Below, piece after piece: positions 40,001 through 51,289 of a stretch of 64,000 nucleotides of DNA; within the stretch, counting starts at the first letter, position 1; each line of letters opens with the position of its first letter. Source of the stretch: Scylla paramamosain (Eukaryota > Arthropoda > Malacostraca > Decapoda > Portunidae); the NCBI RefSeq assembly GCF_035594125.1, contig NC_087178.1, forward strand, positions 12,387,251 through 12,451,250, given 5' to 3'. A program made the translations under genes and the position numbers. Below the pieces are notes generated by a model. The model worked only from the letters and a program-made list of their open reading frames with translations, was not told the DNA's origin and ran no database searches.

Positions 40001-41299
40001 AAGGATACTCCTGAGAAGGATGCTCCTGAGAAGGAAGCTCCCGAGAAGGATACTCCTGAGAAGGATGCTCCTGAGAAGGATGCTCCTGAGAAGGAAGCTC
40101 CTGAGGATGCTCCTGAGAAGGATGTTCCTGAGAAGGATGCTCCTGAGAAGGATGCTCCTGAGAAGGAAGCTCCTGAGGATGCTCCTGAGAAGGATGCTCC
40201 TGAGAAGGATGCTCCTGAGAAGGAAGCTCCTGAGGATGCTCCTGAGAAGGATGTTCCTGAGAAGGATGCTTCTGAGAGGGAAACTCCTGAAAAGGAAGCT
40301 CTTGAGGATGCTCCTGAAAAGGATGCTCCACACAATGATGCTCCTGAGAGGGTTGCTCCTGAGGATGCTTCAAAGAAAGATGATCCACAGAATGCTCCTG
40401 AGGATGCTCCTGAGAAAGTTACTCCAGAGAATGATGCTCCTGGGAAGGATGTTCTTGAGAATGCTCCAGAAAAGGATGTTCCAGAAGATCTTCCTGAGAA
40501 GGATGCTACTGAGGATCCTCTTAAGAAGGACGCTCCAGAGGATGCTCTTGAGGATGCTCCAGAGAAGAATGCTTCTGGGGATGCTCCTGAGAAGGATTCT
40601 CCAGAAGATGCTCCGGAGAAGGATGCTCTTGATGATGCTCCAAAGAAGGAAATTACTCTTGATGATTCCCCAAAGAAGAATGCTCCTGAGGACGCTTCAA
40701 AGAAAGATACTCCTGAGAATGTTCAAGTGGATGTTCCAGAGAATGTTGCTCCAGAGGATGATCCTAAGAAACATGCCCCTGACGATGCTCCAGAGAAGGA
40801 TGCTCCCAAGAAGAATGATCTTAAGGATAATCCTGAGAAGGATGCTCCTCAGAAGAAAGATGCTCCAGAGGATGCTCCTCAGAAGAAAGATGCTCTTGAT
40901 GATGCTTTTAAGAAGGATGCTCCAAAGGATGATCCTGAGAAGGATGCTCCGAAGGATGCTCCTGAGAAGGATGCTCCAGAGGATGCTCCAGAGAAGGATA
41001 CTCTTGAGAATGCTCCAGGGGATACTTCAGAGAATGGCGTTCCTGAGGATGCTCCAAAGAAGGATGCTCCTGAGGATGCTCCAGAGAAGGATGCTCCGGA
41101 GGATGCTCCTGAGGATGCTCCAGAGGATACTTCAGAGAATGGTGCTCCTGAGGATGCTCCAGAGGATCCTTCAGAGAATGGTGCTCCTGAGGATGCTCCA
41201 GAGAAGGATGCTCCTGAGGATGCTCCTGAGGAGGCAGCGGAAGAACAAGTTGCTATGGAGGCTGCTGAAGGGGACGCTGCCGAGAAGGCCACCAAATAG
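37093..41299 (+). CDS. Secreted Tyr-rich protein with giant acidic APEKD repeat domain
   Basis: Three exons are predicted: 37093-37104, 37466-37724 and 38292-41299. The introns are GTGAGT...TCCTCTCAG (phase 0) and GTGAGA...CTCTCCTACAG (phase 1), giving about 1092 aa. Residues 1-17 are a signal peptide (MKALVFLIVVTITAVLS) assembled across intron 1, so secretion is likely. Residues 40-90 hold about four degenerate 9-13 aa Tyr/Trp/Pro repeats (GWYYLPSYGRL, AGWFYPAPYSYV, MGRYYYPLISNKL, GTWYCYPYG). After a 200-aa linker, residues of about 270-1080 are almost only A, D, E, K and P in APEKD/APEKE/APED units, highly charged and surely disordered. There are no cysteines in the repeat. It has a promoter, AATAAA and paralogues at 42.6 and 56.1 kb. 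Function is unknown; a cuticle or extracellular matrix role is inference. Confidence 0.82.
37987..38140. repeat. Direct repeat inside intron 2
   Basis: Partner of 36637-36790. It is preceded at 37812-37903 by an (ATTT)n tract. Confidence 0.8.
39500..41250 (+). repeat. 15-bp coding minisatellite (GATGCTCCTGAGAAG)
   Basis: The exon-3 repeat is built from 15-bp units (Asp-Ala-Pro-Glu-Lys) and 12-bp variants (Glu-Asp-Ala-Pro). It is most regular at 39700-40330 and more diverged to the right. Every length change is a multiple of three, so the reading frame is preserved. The unit lacks stops in most other frames too, which produces long false ORFs on both strands. Confidence 0.95.
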
Positions 41300-41327
41300 G
41301 ATGCTGAGGATATTCTTATGGGGGCTG

Positions 41328-41372
41328 AATAAAGAAATATTCTTGAGGAGATTACTGAGAAGGTTGATTAAA
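41328..41372 (+). terminator. Polyadenylation signals of the acidic-repeat gene
   Basis: AATAAA lies at 41328-41333, 29 bp after the stop codon, and ATTAAA at 41367-41372, followed by an A run. Confidence 0.65.
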
Positions 41373-41442
41373 GAAAAAAAAAGGATGCTTCAAATCCGTT
41401 ACGTACTCTTTCTGAGACTCACGTTTAGTGAACGCCTCCCTC

Positions 41443-41582
<140 letters not shown>

Positions 41583-41699
41583 AAACGTTTCATAACATTG
41601 TAAGTGAATTGAAACCAGAAAGCAACTGGAAAAAAATAAGAAAGTTGTGAACTTGAGTCGTGTCGTATGAGTGTCAACATTCTCGTTTGCAGGAGTAGG

Positions 41700-41853
<154 letters not shown>

Positions 41854-41879
41854 AGTTCCATAACAATCACTTGACGAGT

Positions 41880-42521
41880 AAACTGTTGAACAAGATTGTG
41901 ACTTCAGTTTCTAACGAACGTGCCTGTGTACATTTACATACTAAAGCTTTGAAAATTGAAGTTGAAGTTTATATGAGTGTTTGAGTCGCATTAATTCAAT
42001 ATTGTTAACCACCATCGACTTATCTAGAGGTTATGGATTAGGAGTTAGTAATGTCTTCTTCATGAACTGTATTCCTAGTTTAAACGTTCTTTTTTTTTTT
42101 TTTTCTTATGATCCCTACTTTGATTTGTTCTTATTCTTTCTATTGGCATTTTTTACCAGTCTTATATGTTCATGTACCGCGCCATACGACCCCATTCTTG
42201 CGACGCTATTAAATCAATCAATGAATTCTCTTATTTTATTTATACATTACGCTAGCCATCAAGCAGCTATTTCTTATTACTTCAAATTATCTTCCTAGTA
42301 ACTTTTACATATAGTACTCCAGTTTTGTGAGCGGGAGAGGGGGATACAACCTGAACAAAGAAAACAGAGAACTAATTACATTTGAAAGGGTATTTCCTGT
42401 CCTCTATTTCTCTTACTATTGATCGTTGTGATCCTACTTCTCCTGTCTCTTAAGAACACAGGTTCTCCACACAGTTTAGAATGGAACAGCTCACGGGTGG
42501 CTCCCGAACAGAAGGTAATGA
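41880..42521. repeat. Upstream part of a segmental duplication
   Basis: This resembles 55680-55977. Shared phrases include AACGAACGTGC.TGTG, TATATGA.TGTTTG, CGTTGTGAT.C and TTCTCCACA. It is the 5' flank of the 78-aa gene. No other gene is seen in it. Confidence 0.65.
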
Positions 42522-42605
42522 TGCATCATCTCACCTCTGGCAGGGAAGGTGTCACTGAGATGTATAGGTATATAGTGTTCCCCCTCCACACTGGCGTGCA
42601 CCAGT
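42522..42605 (+). promoter_or_regulatory. Promoter of the 78-aa secreted gene
   Basis: The module TGCATCATCTCACCTCTGG at 42522 lies 107 bp before the ATG. TATATA is at 42569-42574, and an initiator-like CCAGT at 42601-42605 lies 28 bp before the ATG. Module, TATA and CCAGT are all at the same distances in the third copy near 56.0 kb. Confidence 0.65.
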
Positions 42606-42628
42606 AACTCCCTCGCCGCCCACTTGAC

Positions 42629-42974
42629 ATGAAGGCTGTGGTGAGTACAGGCAGCAAGAAGACCCCAGATTCGCCGCGTTGGTCAAAACAAGGTAACATT
42701 AAATATGAGAACGCTTTTCAATCACAGAGCTTCATTAAGACTGCATACAGGATAGTGAGTAATGTAGCATTGTCTATAACATTACCGAGAGGATTTGAAA
42801 AATTACAAAATGAGGAGGTAGGATGTAAAAGCATTTATGGTTGCAAGGATCTTTACAAAATTGGAATGTAAAGTCATGTGGGATACACAGGATGTAACTG
42901 AAGTAATCAAGTAAGCGGGAAAGGTTCTCGCAAGAATACTAAAAGAGCCAGGCAACGAAGGGTATGCATCTTTG

Positions 42975-43057
<83 letters not shown>

Positions 43058-43557
43058 CCATAGCCTTTTTATTGTGTTTTGAAAGTGATGAAATTGTACA
43101 AAGGTTTCATCACTTACTAGAGACACGAGGCTAAGGCTCGAACCTCCGATCCACGATCCAACCCACGATCCGACCCACGACCCAATCCCCGCAACTACAA
43201 CAAAAAAAATTAAAAGAATTTGTGTTCCAAGAATATCCGAGGTAGCGGCACCCATTTATATAAGGATATTATAATCATGGTGCTGGGACCGAAATGTTGA
43301 TGCTCACTAACTGTAATGTTATATAACGGCTTCTCTATGATGAGAGTGTAATACGCCTCATGTACGCCAGACCTCCAGTCTGCCACTAATAACGATCTGT
43401 TCAAAATGCCTAATATATATCATAAAACTCACTTGTAATGTCACTTGAACTCGTGCTCTAGCATGAGCCTATGAGTTGATCAATGGGAGAGGAAGACTTC
43501 ACCTCAGTTTCATATCATGGTAATTCTTTGGAGCTTACATGATGAGGACAGACGTCT

Positions 43558-43595
<38 letters not shown>

Positions 43596-44235
43596 TGTTT
43601 TGCTAGTAATGATGCATGAATACACTTAAACTAAAGCCATAGCATTTTTCCTTATCCGACACGCGCTGTTTCTCTTCTAGCTAATTATCATCCTGACCAC
43701 CACCACAGCCGTCCTGTGCCAACCCAACATGTGGTCAAACATGGATCAGCATTACCTAACGATGAATAACTACGTTACTCCGTATTCACCTTCCTATGGA
43801 ACATCATTTAATGAACCTTACGGTAAAGATAACATACTAATGTCCTGCGAACCCTTTCAACATCAGCCTTTGAATAGAATCTACGAGTATTTTTAAACGA
43901 CTTTTACTGGACTTATATTCTTGATCTCTCTGTACATTTAACATTCTACATTCGCTTATTTGCCAGTCTTATAATGTGGCTCTCTTAAGGGGAAATACAC
44001 AAAAGGAACATATACACAGGTGTCTGTCTCTCTTCCTCCTCACGCTGCTACACTTCATCCACCTTCAAAAGGGAAGATAATGTCTAAGTGTGTATTTCTA
44101 TTGTTCAGCAGTGAGTGTACTAATATAATCTTCCCGGCTGATTATCTTACAGGAAATACTTACTATCTCTTCGTCTTCTACCCATACGTCTACAAAGGCA
44201 CCAAGAAATTCAATACTGTGAAGACCGCTACTTAA
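42629..44235 (+). CDS. Small secreted Tyr-rich protein, paralogue of the acidic-repeat gene
   Basis: Exons are 42629-42640, 43681-43822 and 44153-44235, with introns GTGAGT...TCTCTTCTAG (phase 0) and GTAAAG...TATCTTACAG (phase 1), giving 78 aa. The signal peptide is MKAVLIIILTTTTAVLC, split after residue 4 exactly as in the upstream gene. The mature part of about 60 residues is Tyr/Asn/Pro-rich (VTPYSPSYGTSFNEPYG) and ends in YYLFVFYPYVYKGTKKF. Exon 3 aligns with the start of exon 3 of the large gene (shared T.Y..V...V...T.K pattern), but lacks the APEKD expansion. Function is unknown. It lies 1.3 kb downstream in the same direction, which points to tandem duplication. Confidence 0.75.
42978..43056. 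repeat. (GA)39 microsatellite in intron 1
   Basis: A pure array inside the first intron of the 78-aa gene. A degenerate CCACGATCC minisatellite follows at about 43150-43190, and a (CA)16 array at 43559-43590. Confidence 0.95.
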
Positions 44236-44325
44236 GAACAACTAACGATACCCATCTGTACCCATCCTTGTTGGATGGCACTGGCGTCTGTAACTAAATA
44301 GAAATAGTAAATGTAGACCAGTGTT

Positions 44326-44331
44326 AATAAA
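44326..44331 (+). terminator. Polyadenylation signal of the 78-aa gene
   Basis: AATAAA occurs 91 bp after the TAA stop. Confidence 0.65.
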
Positions 44332-44479
44332 ATCTATTAAAGTGATGCAAGGCATTTTGCATTTCAAATATTTATATGTATCCATATATTTATCTTCATA
44401 TATTTTCTTCACTTACCCGGACACTCGTGTGATAATGTATAAGAGTAAGATAGTGAGTGCTGACAACATTAAGGAAAGG

Positions 44480-44480
<1 letters not shown>

Positions 44481-44542
<62 letters not shown>
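44481..44542. repeat. (CA)n-(CG)n alternating tract
   Basis: A 48-bp CA array passes into a CGCGCG run, like the tract at 34554-34666. Potential Z-DNA. Confidence 0.95.
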
Positions 44543-44543
<1 letters not shown>

Positions 44544-44744
44544 ACTGGGGTGCTGCCAGCTGACAGTTCTAGACAAAAGGTCGGTTTGAAGGCGTTGTGA
44601 TGACAGAGGTACCTGGCAGTGCTGGACGCACAAGTCCATCAGAAAACGCAACAGGAAATAGATAAGTTTTTTAGTGGCATTCAATTTTTTTTCCTTTTTT
44701 ATTATTAGTCTTCTTATTGTTGTTACTATTACTGTGATTACGAT

Positions 44745-44962
44745 TGTTATTCTACTACTATTACTACTACTGCTACTACTACTACTACTGTTACTGCTGC
44801 CACTATTACTACTGTTAGTTACTTATGCAATAACTACCATTTGCTACTACCGTTTTTGTCACTACTACTATTGCTGCTACCACTATTACAGTATTGTCAC
44901 TTCCACTACTGTTGTTACCACTATTATTGTCACTTCTACTGTTGCTGCTGCTGCTGCTGCTG

Positions 44963-45028
<66 letters not shown>

Positions 45029-45041
45029 TTACTACTACAAT

Positions 45042-45096
<55 letters not shown>

Positions 45097-45203
45097 GCTG
45101 GTACTGCTACTTACTACTACTGCTGGTACTACTATTACTACTATTGCTGGTACTGTTACTGCTAATAATGCTGCTGTTACTACTACTACTACTACTACTA
45201 CTA

Positions 45204-45235
<32 letters not shown>

Positions 45236-45261
45236 GCTACTACTACTACTACTACTACTAC
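44745..45261. repeat. (CTA)n trinucleotide array, left block
   Basis: About 500 bp of ACT/CTA units with CTG, GTT and ATT variants. It resumes at 46038 after a 0.8-kb insertion. Confidence 0.95.
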
Positions 45262-46034
45262 TGTATCAGTCTCACCAATTACTATTATTATATATATATG
45301 TATATTCACTATTTCATATATTCATCCCACGTGTGCCATGGCCAGCCAGTTCTCTACCTCTCAAGGGAATTTCACACCCACTTCCAGTCCTTACAGATAA
45401 CACCTGCGTACCTGTGTTTGTCTTCCTTCCTGGTCATTTCTTCTCCTTTATCACAAGGGAATTTCACACCCACTTTCAGTCCTTAGGGATAACATCTGCG
45501 ATCCATTTAGCTCAGATAAATACAGCCCGCATGGTAGCGAGCTCTCAGTTCAATCACAGCACAGTCCCAGTCAGAGTTCAGTCCCAGTCCCAGTCAGAGT
45601 TCACACGAAAGTCGCAGCTCAGTCAGAGTTGGAGTCAGTCAGTCACCCAATCACGAGCAGTCAGTCTTGGTCTCTCGCTCAGTTCCGCTCAATCACAGCT
45701 TTGAGAGACGCTGCTCAGCCATCATATATTTCACTTCAGAGAGAGAGAACAATCAATCGTCACGTTAAAGATTCTTCTCGAATCAAGTGGATACTATCTA
45801 CTATTAAAATCAAGAAGACCTCTCATCTTTGTGTCTTTTATTCGCACATATCAACTATATCAGCCAACTACCCACGACCTCCAAGCTACCAGGATCCCCG
45901 CCTCACTACCAGTCCTCCACGCTACCAAGCACAATCAACCGACTGGGCAAGTAACATTATCAGTATCAGAACAACAGCAGAGTTAAGCAATAAGTCAACC
46001 CGAAACAGAGCTGGATCATCAACTTAGAACACTG

Positions 46035-46037
<3 letters not shown>
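45262..46037. mobile_element. Insertion in the (CTA)n array, candidate solo LTR
   Basis: This 0.78-kb segment interrupts a trinucleotide array. It starts TGTATCAG and ends AGAACA, giving the TG...CA ends of an LTR. It contains an early TATATATA, an internal duplication of CAAGGGAATTTCACACCCAC (near 45362 and 45459) and degenerate CAGTCAGAGTT repeats (45545-45670). Its right third also occurs at 27885-28120 and ends at the same point. A clean target duplication cannot be read because the target is repetitive. No internal retroviral-type genes are present. Confidence 0.5.
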
Positions 46038-46073
<36 letters not shown>

Positions 46074-46422
46074 TTTTTTATACTATTACTATTTGTACTA
46101 TTACTATTACTACTACTACTACTACTATTTCTTATACTATCACTATTTATACTACTACTACTGTTTATACTGCTATTACTTCTACCACCTACTGCTCACA
46201 CTAATAATACTTTACCACTACTTTTACTAGCACTTCTTTTATTACCACTGCTTACACTACTATTACTACTATTGCTACCACTACTGCTACTACCGCTGTT
46301 ACTACTTCTTTATTATCTCACCATTTCTATAAATTTCAACTTTTTTTTTCGACATTACTACTACTGCAAGAACTATTACCAATACTACTACAAATACGAC
46401 AACTAGTGCTACTACTCCTGCT

Positions 46423-46469
<47 letters not shown>

Positions 46470-46556
46470 AACAACAGCAACAACAATAGCAACAACAACA
46501 ACAATAACAACAATAACAACAACAACAGCAACAGCAACTATTACTACTACTACTAG

Positions 46557-46612
<56 letters not shown>

Positions 46613-46665
46613 ATAATAATAATAATAATAATAATACACTACTACTACTACTACTACTACTACTG
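46038..46665. repeat. (CTA)n / (CAA)n / (TAA)n array, right block
   Basis: ACT-type units with a (CAA)n run at about 46425-46470 and a (TAA)n run near 46612-46635. Confidence 0.95.
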
Positions 46666-48226
46666 CTAGTTTTATTCCATTAATCGATTCTAATATTTCC
46701 GTTTTCCCCTCTCTTAATAATGAGAACTTATTGATTGTTTTAGCTTATATAATGTGCAAAGACAAGAACATTATGATTTTTTTGACCCATTTAATGTACA
46801 AGATATATTATAATGACGACCTCGATGTTAGTCAGTTTCATATACTATCAAGAAATATAAATTTCCCTAAATGTGAATATATTTTTTTCTAGAATGCTTT
46901 CCTTTATCTATTACTAATACAGTAATCAGCTTATTAACATTGAATGTCAGATCAATATCTATCAATCTTCAGTACTTTGTTGACACTGTCCTTTCATGTC
47001 ATTATGTACTTTGATGTATTGGATCTTACAGAAACTCGAAGGGATTCAGATATTTTATCACTGTATACCCTGCCAGAATACATGTTCACTAATAATAGAA
47101 ACAGGTACGGTGGGGGAGTGGCCATTTATATCTTAAGTAGGTACATATCTTTTAAAATTATAGAATTTTCTCTACTAGAAGCTTTCATTGAAAGTTTGGG
47201 AATTGAAGCGAAATTTAACGGAAAACATATTTATTTATTTGTATTTACAGATCTCCTCAAAGTAATATAAATAATTATCTTAATGCACTTAATGAAACTT
47301 TAAACCTGATAAAAGATAAAAATTATTAAAAAATATTTATTTTTGGAGATTTCAATTTAGATCTATTACAACATAATGACAATCCGTAAGAATTTGTTAA
47401 CATTATGTATAGTTACCTTTTATTTCCTCTAACAACCTTGTCAGCACGAGTAATTGCCACCTCAGCCACACTTATAGAACACATTTGGTCATCACAAGTA
47501 GAGAATAATGTATCATATTAAATAATCACAACAGATATAACTGACCACTATCCTGTAATCTCTACATTTAAGGATGACGAATATTTTCACTCCAGTCTCA
47601 CCTATAATACAAAAAAAAATTTAATCAGGGCTTCCTCGAAAAATTTTGTAATATTATCTCCCATACTAACTGCTCAGACATAGCCAATTGTACTTGTCCT
47701 AATAATGTCTATAATTGATTTAATTTATAGTAAAAAAATTGCTTTGATCAGTATTTTCCAGAAAATTCATTAAATTAAATAGTAAAGAGAACGTAGTCCA
47801 CACATTACACAAGCTTTGAAAAATAGCATCAGAGAAAAAACAGACTTGAAAAATTAGCAATCAAATGGCCTTTAACATTCAGAGGACATTAAGAAATGTA
47901 CAGAAACAGATTAACGTCACTTTTGAAAGTAAAAAATAAATATAACCAAGACCAATTAGTTAGTAACCAGGGTAATCCAAAATCAAATTAGAAATCTATA
48001 AATCATATTCTTGATAGATCCTCAGAAACGAAAAATTTCATATTTCAATCAAAACCTCTTTGTCATGACATTCGTGATAAATCTAATGACCATTTTTTAA
48101 GGTTGGTGGAACAGGACCAAGACACTGTAGGAAATGCATTTATGAAATATTTATATAACTCGCCTAATTATTATTATTATTATTTATTCACATGTTACTA
48201 ATATAGAAATTGAAAACTACCTAAAG

Positions 48227-48571
48227 GCGGGTTTACACGACGTTGTTTTCCCACCCGGCTGATTCTAACTATCCAGAGCAGCCAGCAGGTTCCAGCCGAA
48301 AACATTCACGCGGTCGAGAGGAGCCGCTAGCCCGCTGGCCCGCTGCATCAAAAAATAAACAATCAAGATGGAGTCCTCCGACGACGAACTGGTTGCTATA
48401 GTTGAGATTTTGCTGTGCTGGAAGAAAAAACAAAGGAAGAAATTATTGTGGACTCGTTCCTGGTCTATATAGACGTGCAGGCTGTTGTGCTCATGATGCC
48501 TTCTGGTACACACATGTTCGGCCGCTGGCTTCTTCAGAGACGATGTAAATAAACCAATCCTGCGTCAATTT

Positions 48572-48602
<31 letters not shown>

Positions 48603-48878
48603 TTTTTTTTTTTGTAAATTATATAAAAATATTTTATTTATTTACTGTATTTAATGGTACAGTCAATGGTTATTACAAAAACATTTTCTAACAATATTCC
48701 TCCTATTTTCAATTTTATATCGATACCTGTTCCCATTTGACCCTGGGAAAATGCCGGGAAGGCAGCCAATCAGACCAGCGGAGCGGTTTCCCGTCTTGTC
48801 TGGCAATTCAGCAAATCCCGGCTGCATTTCGCTCCCGTCTGCATAATCACGGCTACAATTGCCTCGTGTAAACCCGTT
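48227..48878 (+). mobile_element. PIF/Harbinger-like non-autonomous element
   Basis: Terminal inverted repeats CGGGTTTACACGA (left) and TCGTGTAAACCCG (right) bound 652 bp. TAAAG occurs on both sides (48222-48226 and 48879-48883); a 3-bp TAA duplication, as in PIF/Harbinger, is contained in it. Near 48367 is a possible first exon, MESSDDELVAIVEILLCWKK and then a basic stretch, resembling the start of Harbinger nucleases; the catalytic part is absent. An (ATTT)n run lies at 48570-48605. Removing it restores the flanking LINE RT reading frame. Confidence 0.75.
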
Positions 48879-49742
48879 TAAAGTCATTAAGAACATCCTC
48901 TTCTGGTTATGACAAAATACCTCCTACTCTTTTAAAACACACAGCTAATCTAATATTATTGTCATTAACTCACACAGTAAATCTTTCTTTATTTATTTTT
49001 TTTTATCTATTTATTTATATCTTATTTATTTATATAAATTTTTATTTTATTTTTTTTTTCTGGATGAATTTAAGAAATCCAAAGTAGTCCCTCTATATAA
49101 ATCGGGTAATAGAAAAGACATCAACAATTACAGGCCCATATCAGTTCTTTCTGCCTTTAGTAATGTTTTTTTTTTTTTTCAAAAGGTTATCTACTCTTGT
49201 TAATTATAATAAAAAAAAAAAAAATTACTTTCTGATTGTCACCATGGTTTTAGATCAAGTTGTTCTACTGAATCTGCCATTTCACAATTTTGTTCAAATA
49301 TTTATAAATACCTTGAAAGGAAGCATTACATATTTGAAATTTTTCTAAATTTTCCCAAGACTTTTGATTCTCTAAATCATAAAATTCTTTAGAATAAACT
49401 TAGTCATTTTGGAATTAAGGGCGTTCCTTTAAAATTGTTTGAAAGTTACATCTCAAAGAGATACCAAGCTGTTTTCTGTAATCCATACTATTCTTCTTTC
49501 AAAGCAGTTAATAAGAGTGTACCACAAGGATCTATCTTATAACCAATACTTTTTCTTAACTACATCAACGACATCATTAATGCAAGTGCTAAATTTAAAT
49601 ATACCATTTTTTTGCTGATGACGACACTAATTCATTATTAGAAGAAGAGAATATTAATAATTCACAGACAAATCTAAATACTGAACTAGATGTTATCAAT
49701 AAATGGATTAAAAATAACAATCTAAGCCTGAATCTTAGAAAA

Positions 49743-50575
<833 letters not shown>

Positions 50576-51289
50576 CAATCATTGAGGGAACACTATTGGA
50601 ACGAGTCAGCTCTATTAAATGCATGAGCGCGTTTATAGATGAAAATATGAACTGGAAATATCAAATTAACTCTGTTGTGACTAAACTGTCTTGGATTTGT
50701 GGTATTTTATATAGAATAAGAAACAAATTTAAATAAGAAGCATTTATCATCATTTATTACATTCTCTGTTATCCTCATTTGATATATTGTGTATCAATAT
50801 AGACGTGCACATAGCCCTCCTTTCTTAGAAAATTGCAGATAGCTCAAAATAAAATATTTAGGTGTATTTCCTACATGAACAAATTCAATTCTACACATAA
50901 TCTAATTTCTATACACAAACTTCTTAATTTCGGAAATATTTATAAATACCTTCTATTACTATTTATCTATAAATGCCTTACACATTTACAAGGAACTCAA
51001 CCTTTCCAAATGGTACACACATCACACAACACTCGCAGCAATAATGTTAACCTTACTTGTCTTCAGTTCAGGACAATACTTTTTAGGAATAGTGCGTTTT
51101 GCTGAGGACCTCATAATTAGGATTCTCTGCCATTAGAAATAAAGAACCTTGTAAACAGTGGCTATTTGCCTGGATTTAAAAATCACTTAGAAAATATATT
51201 TACATTGCAAAATAATAAAAGTCTATAAAGTATTAAAGGCTATTTCAGTATAAGAGTAATTAATTTATATACTTATTCTATTTTTTTAT

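Noticed and set aside
38993..40333. 446-codon and shorter minus-strand frames opposite the acidic gene
   Set aside because: Shadow translations of the same minisatellite (LRSILLRS and FSGAS repeats).
44674..45704. Thr-, Leu- and Tyr-rich frames of 160-290 codons
   Set aside because: Translations of the (CTA)n array.
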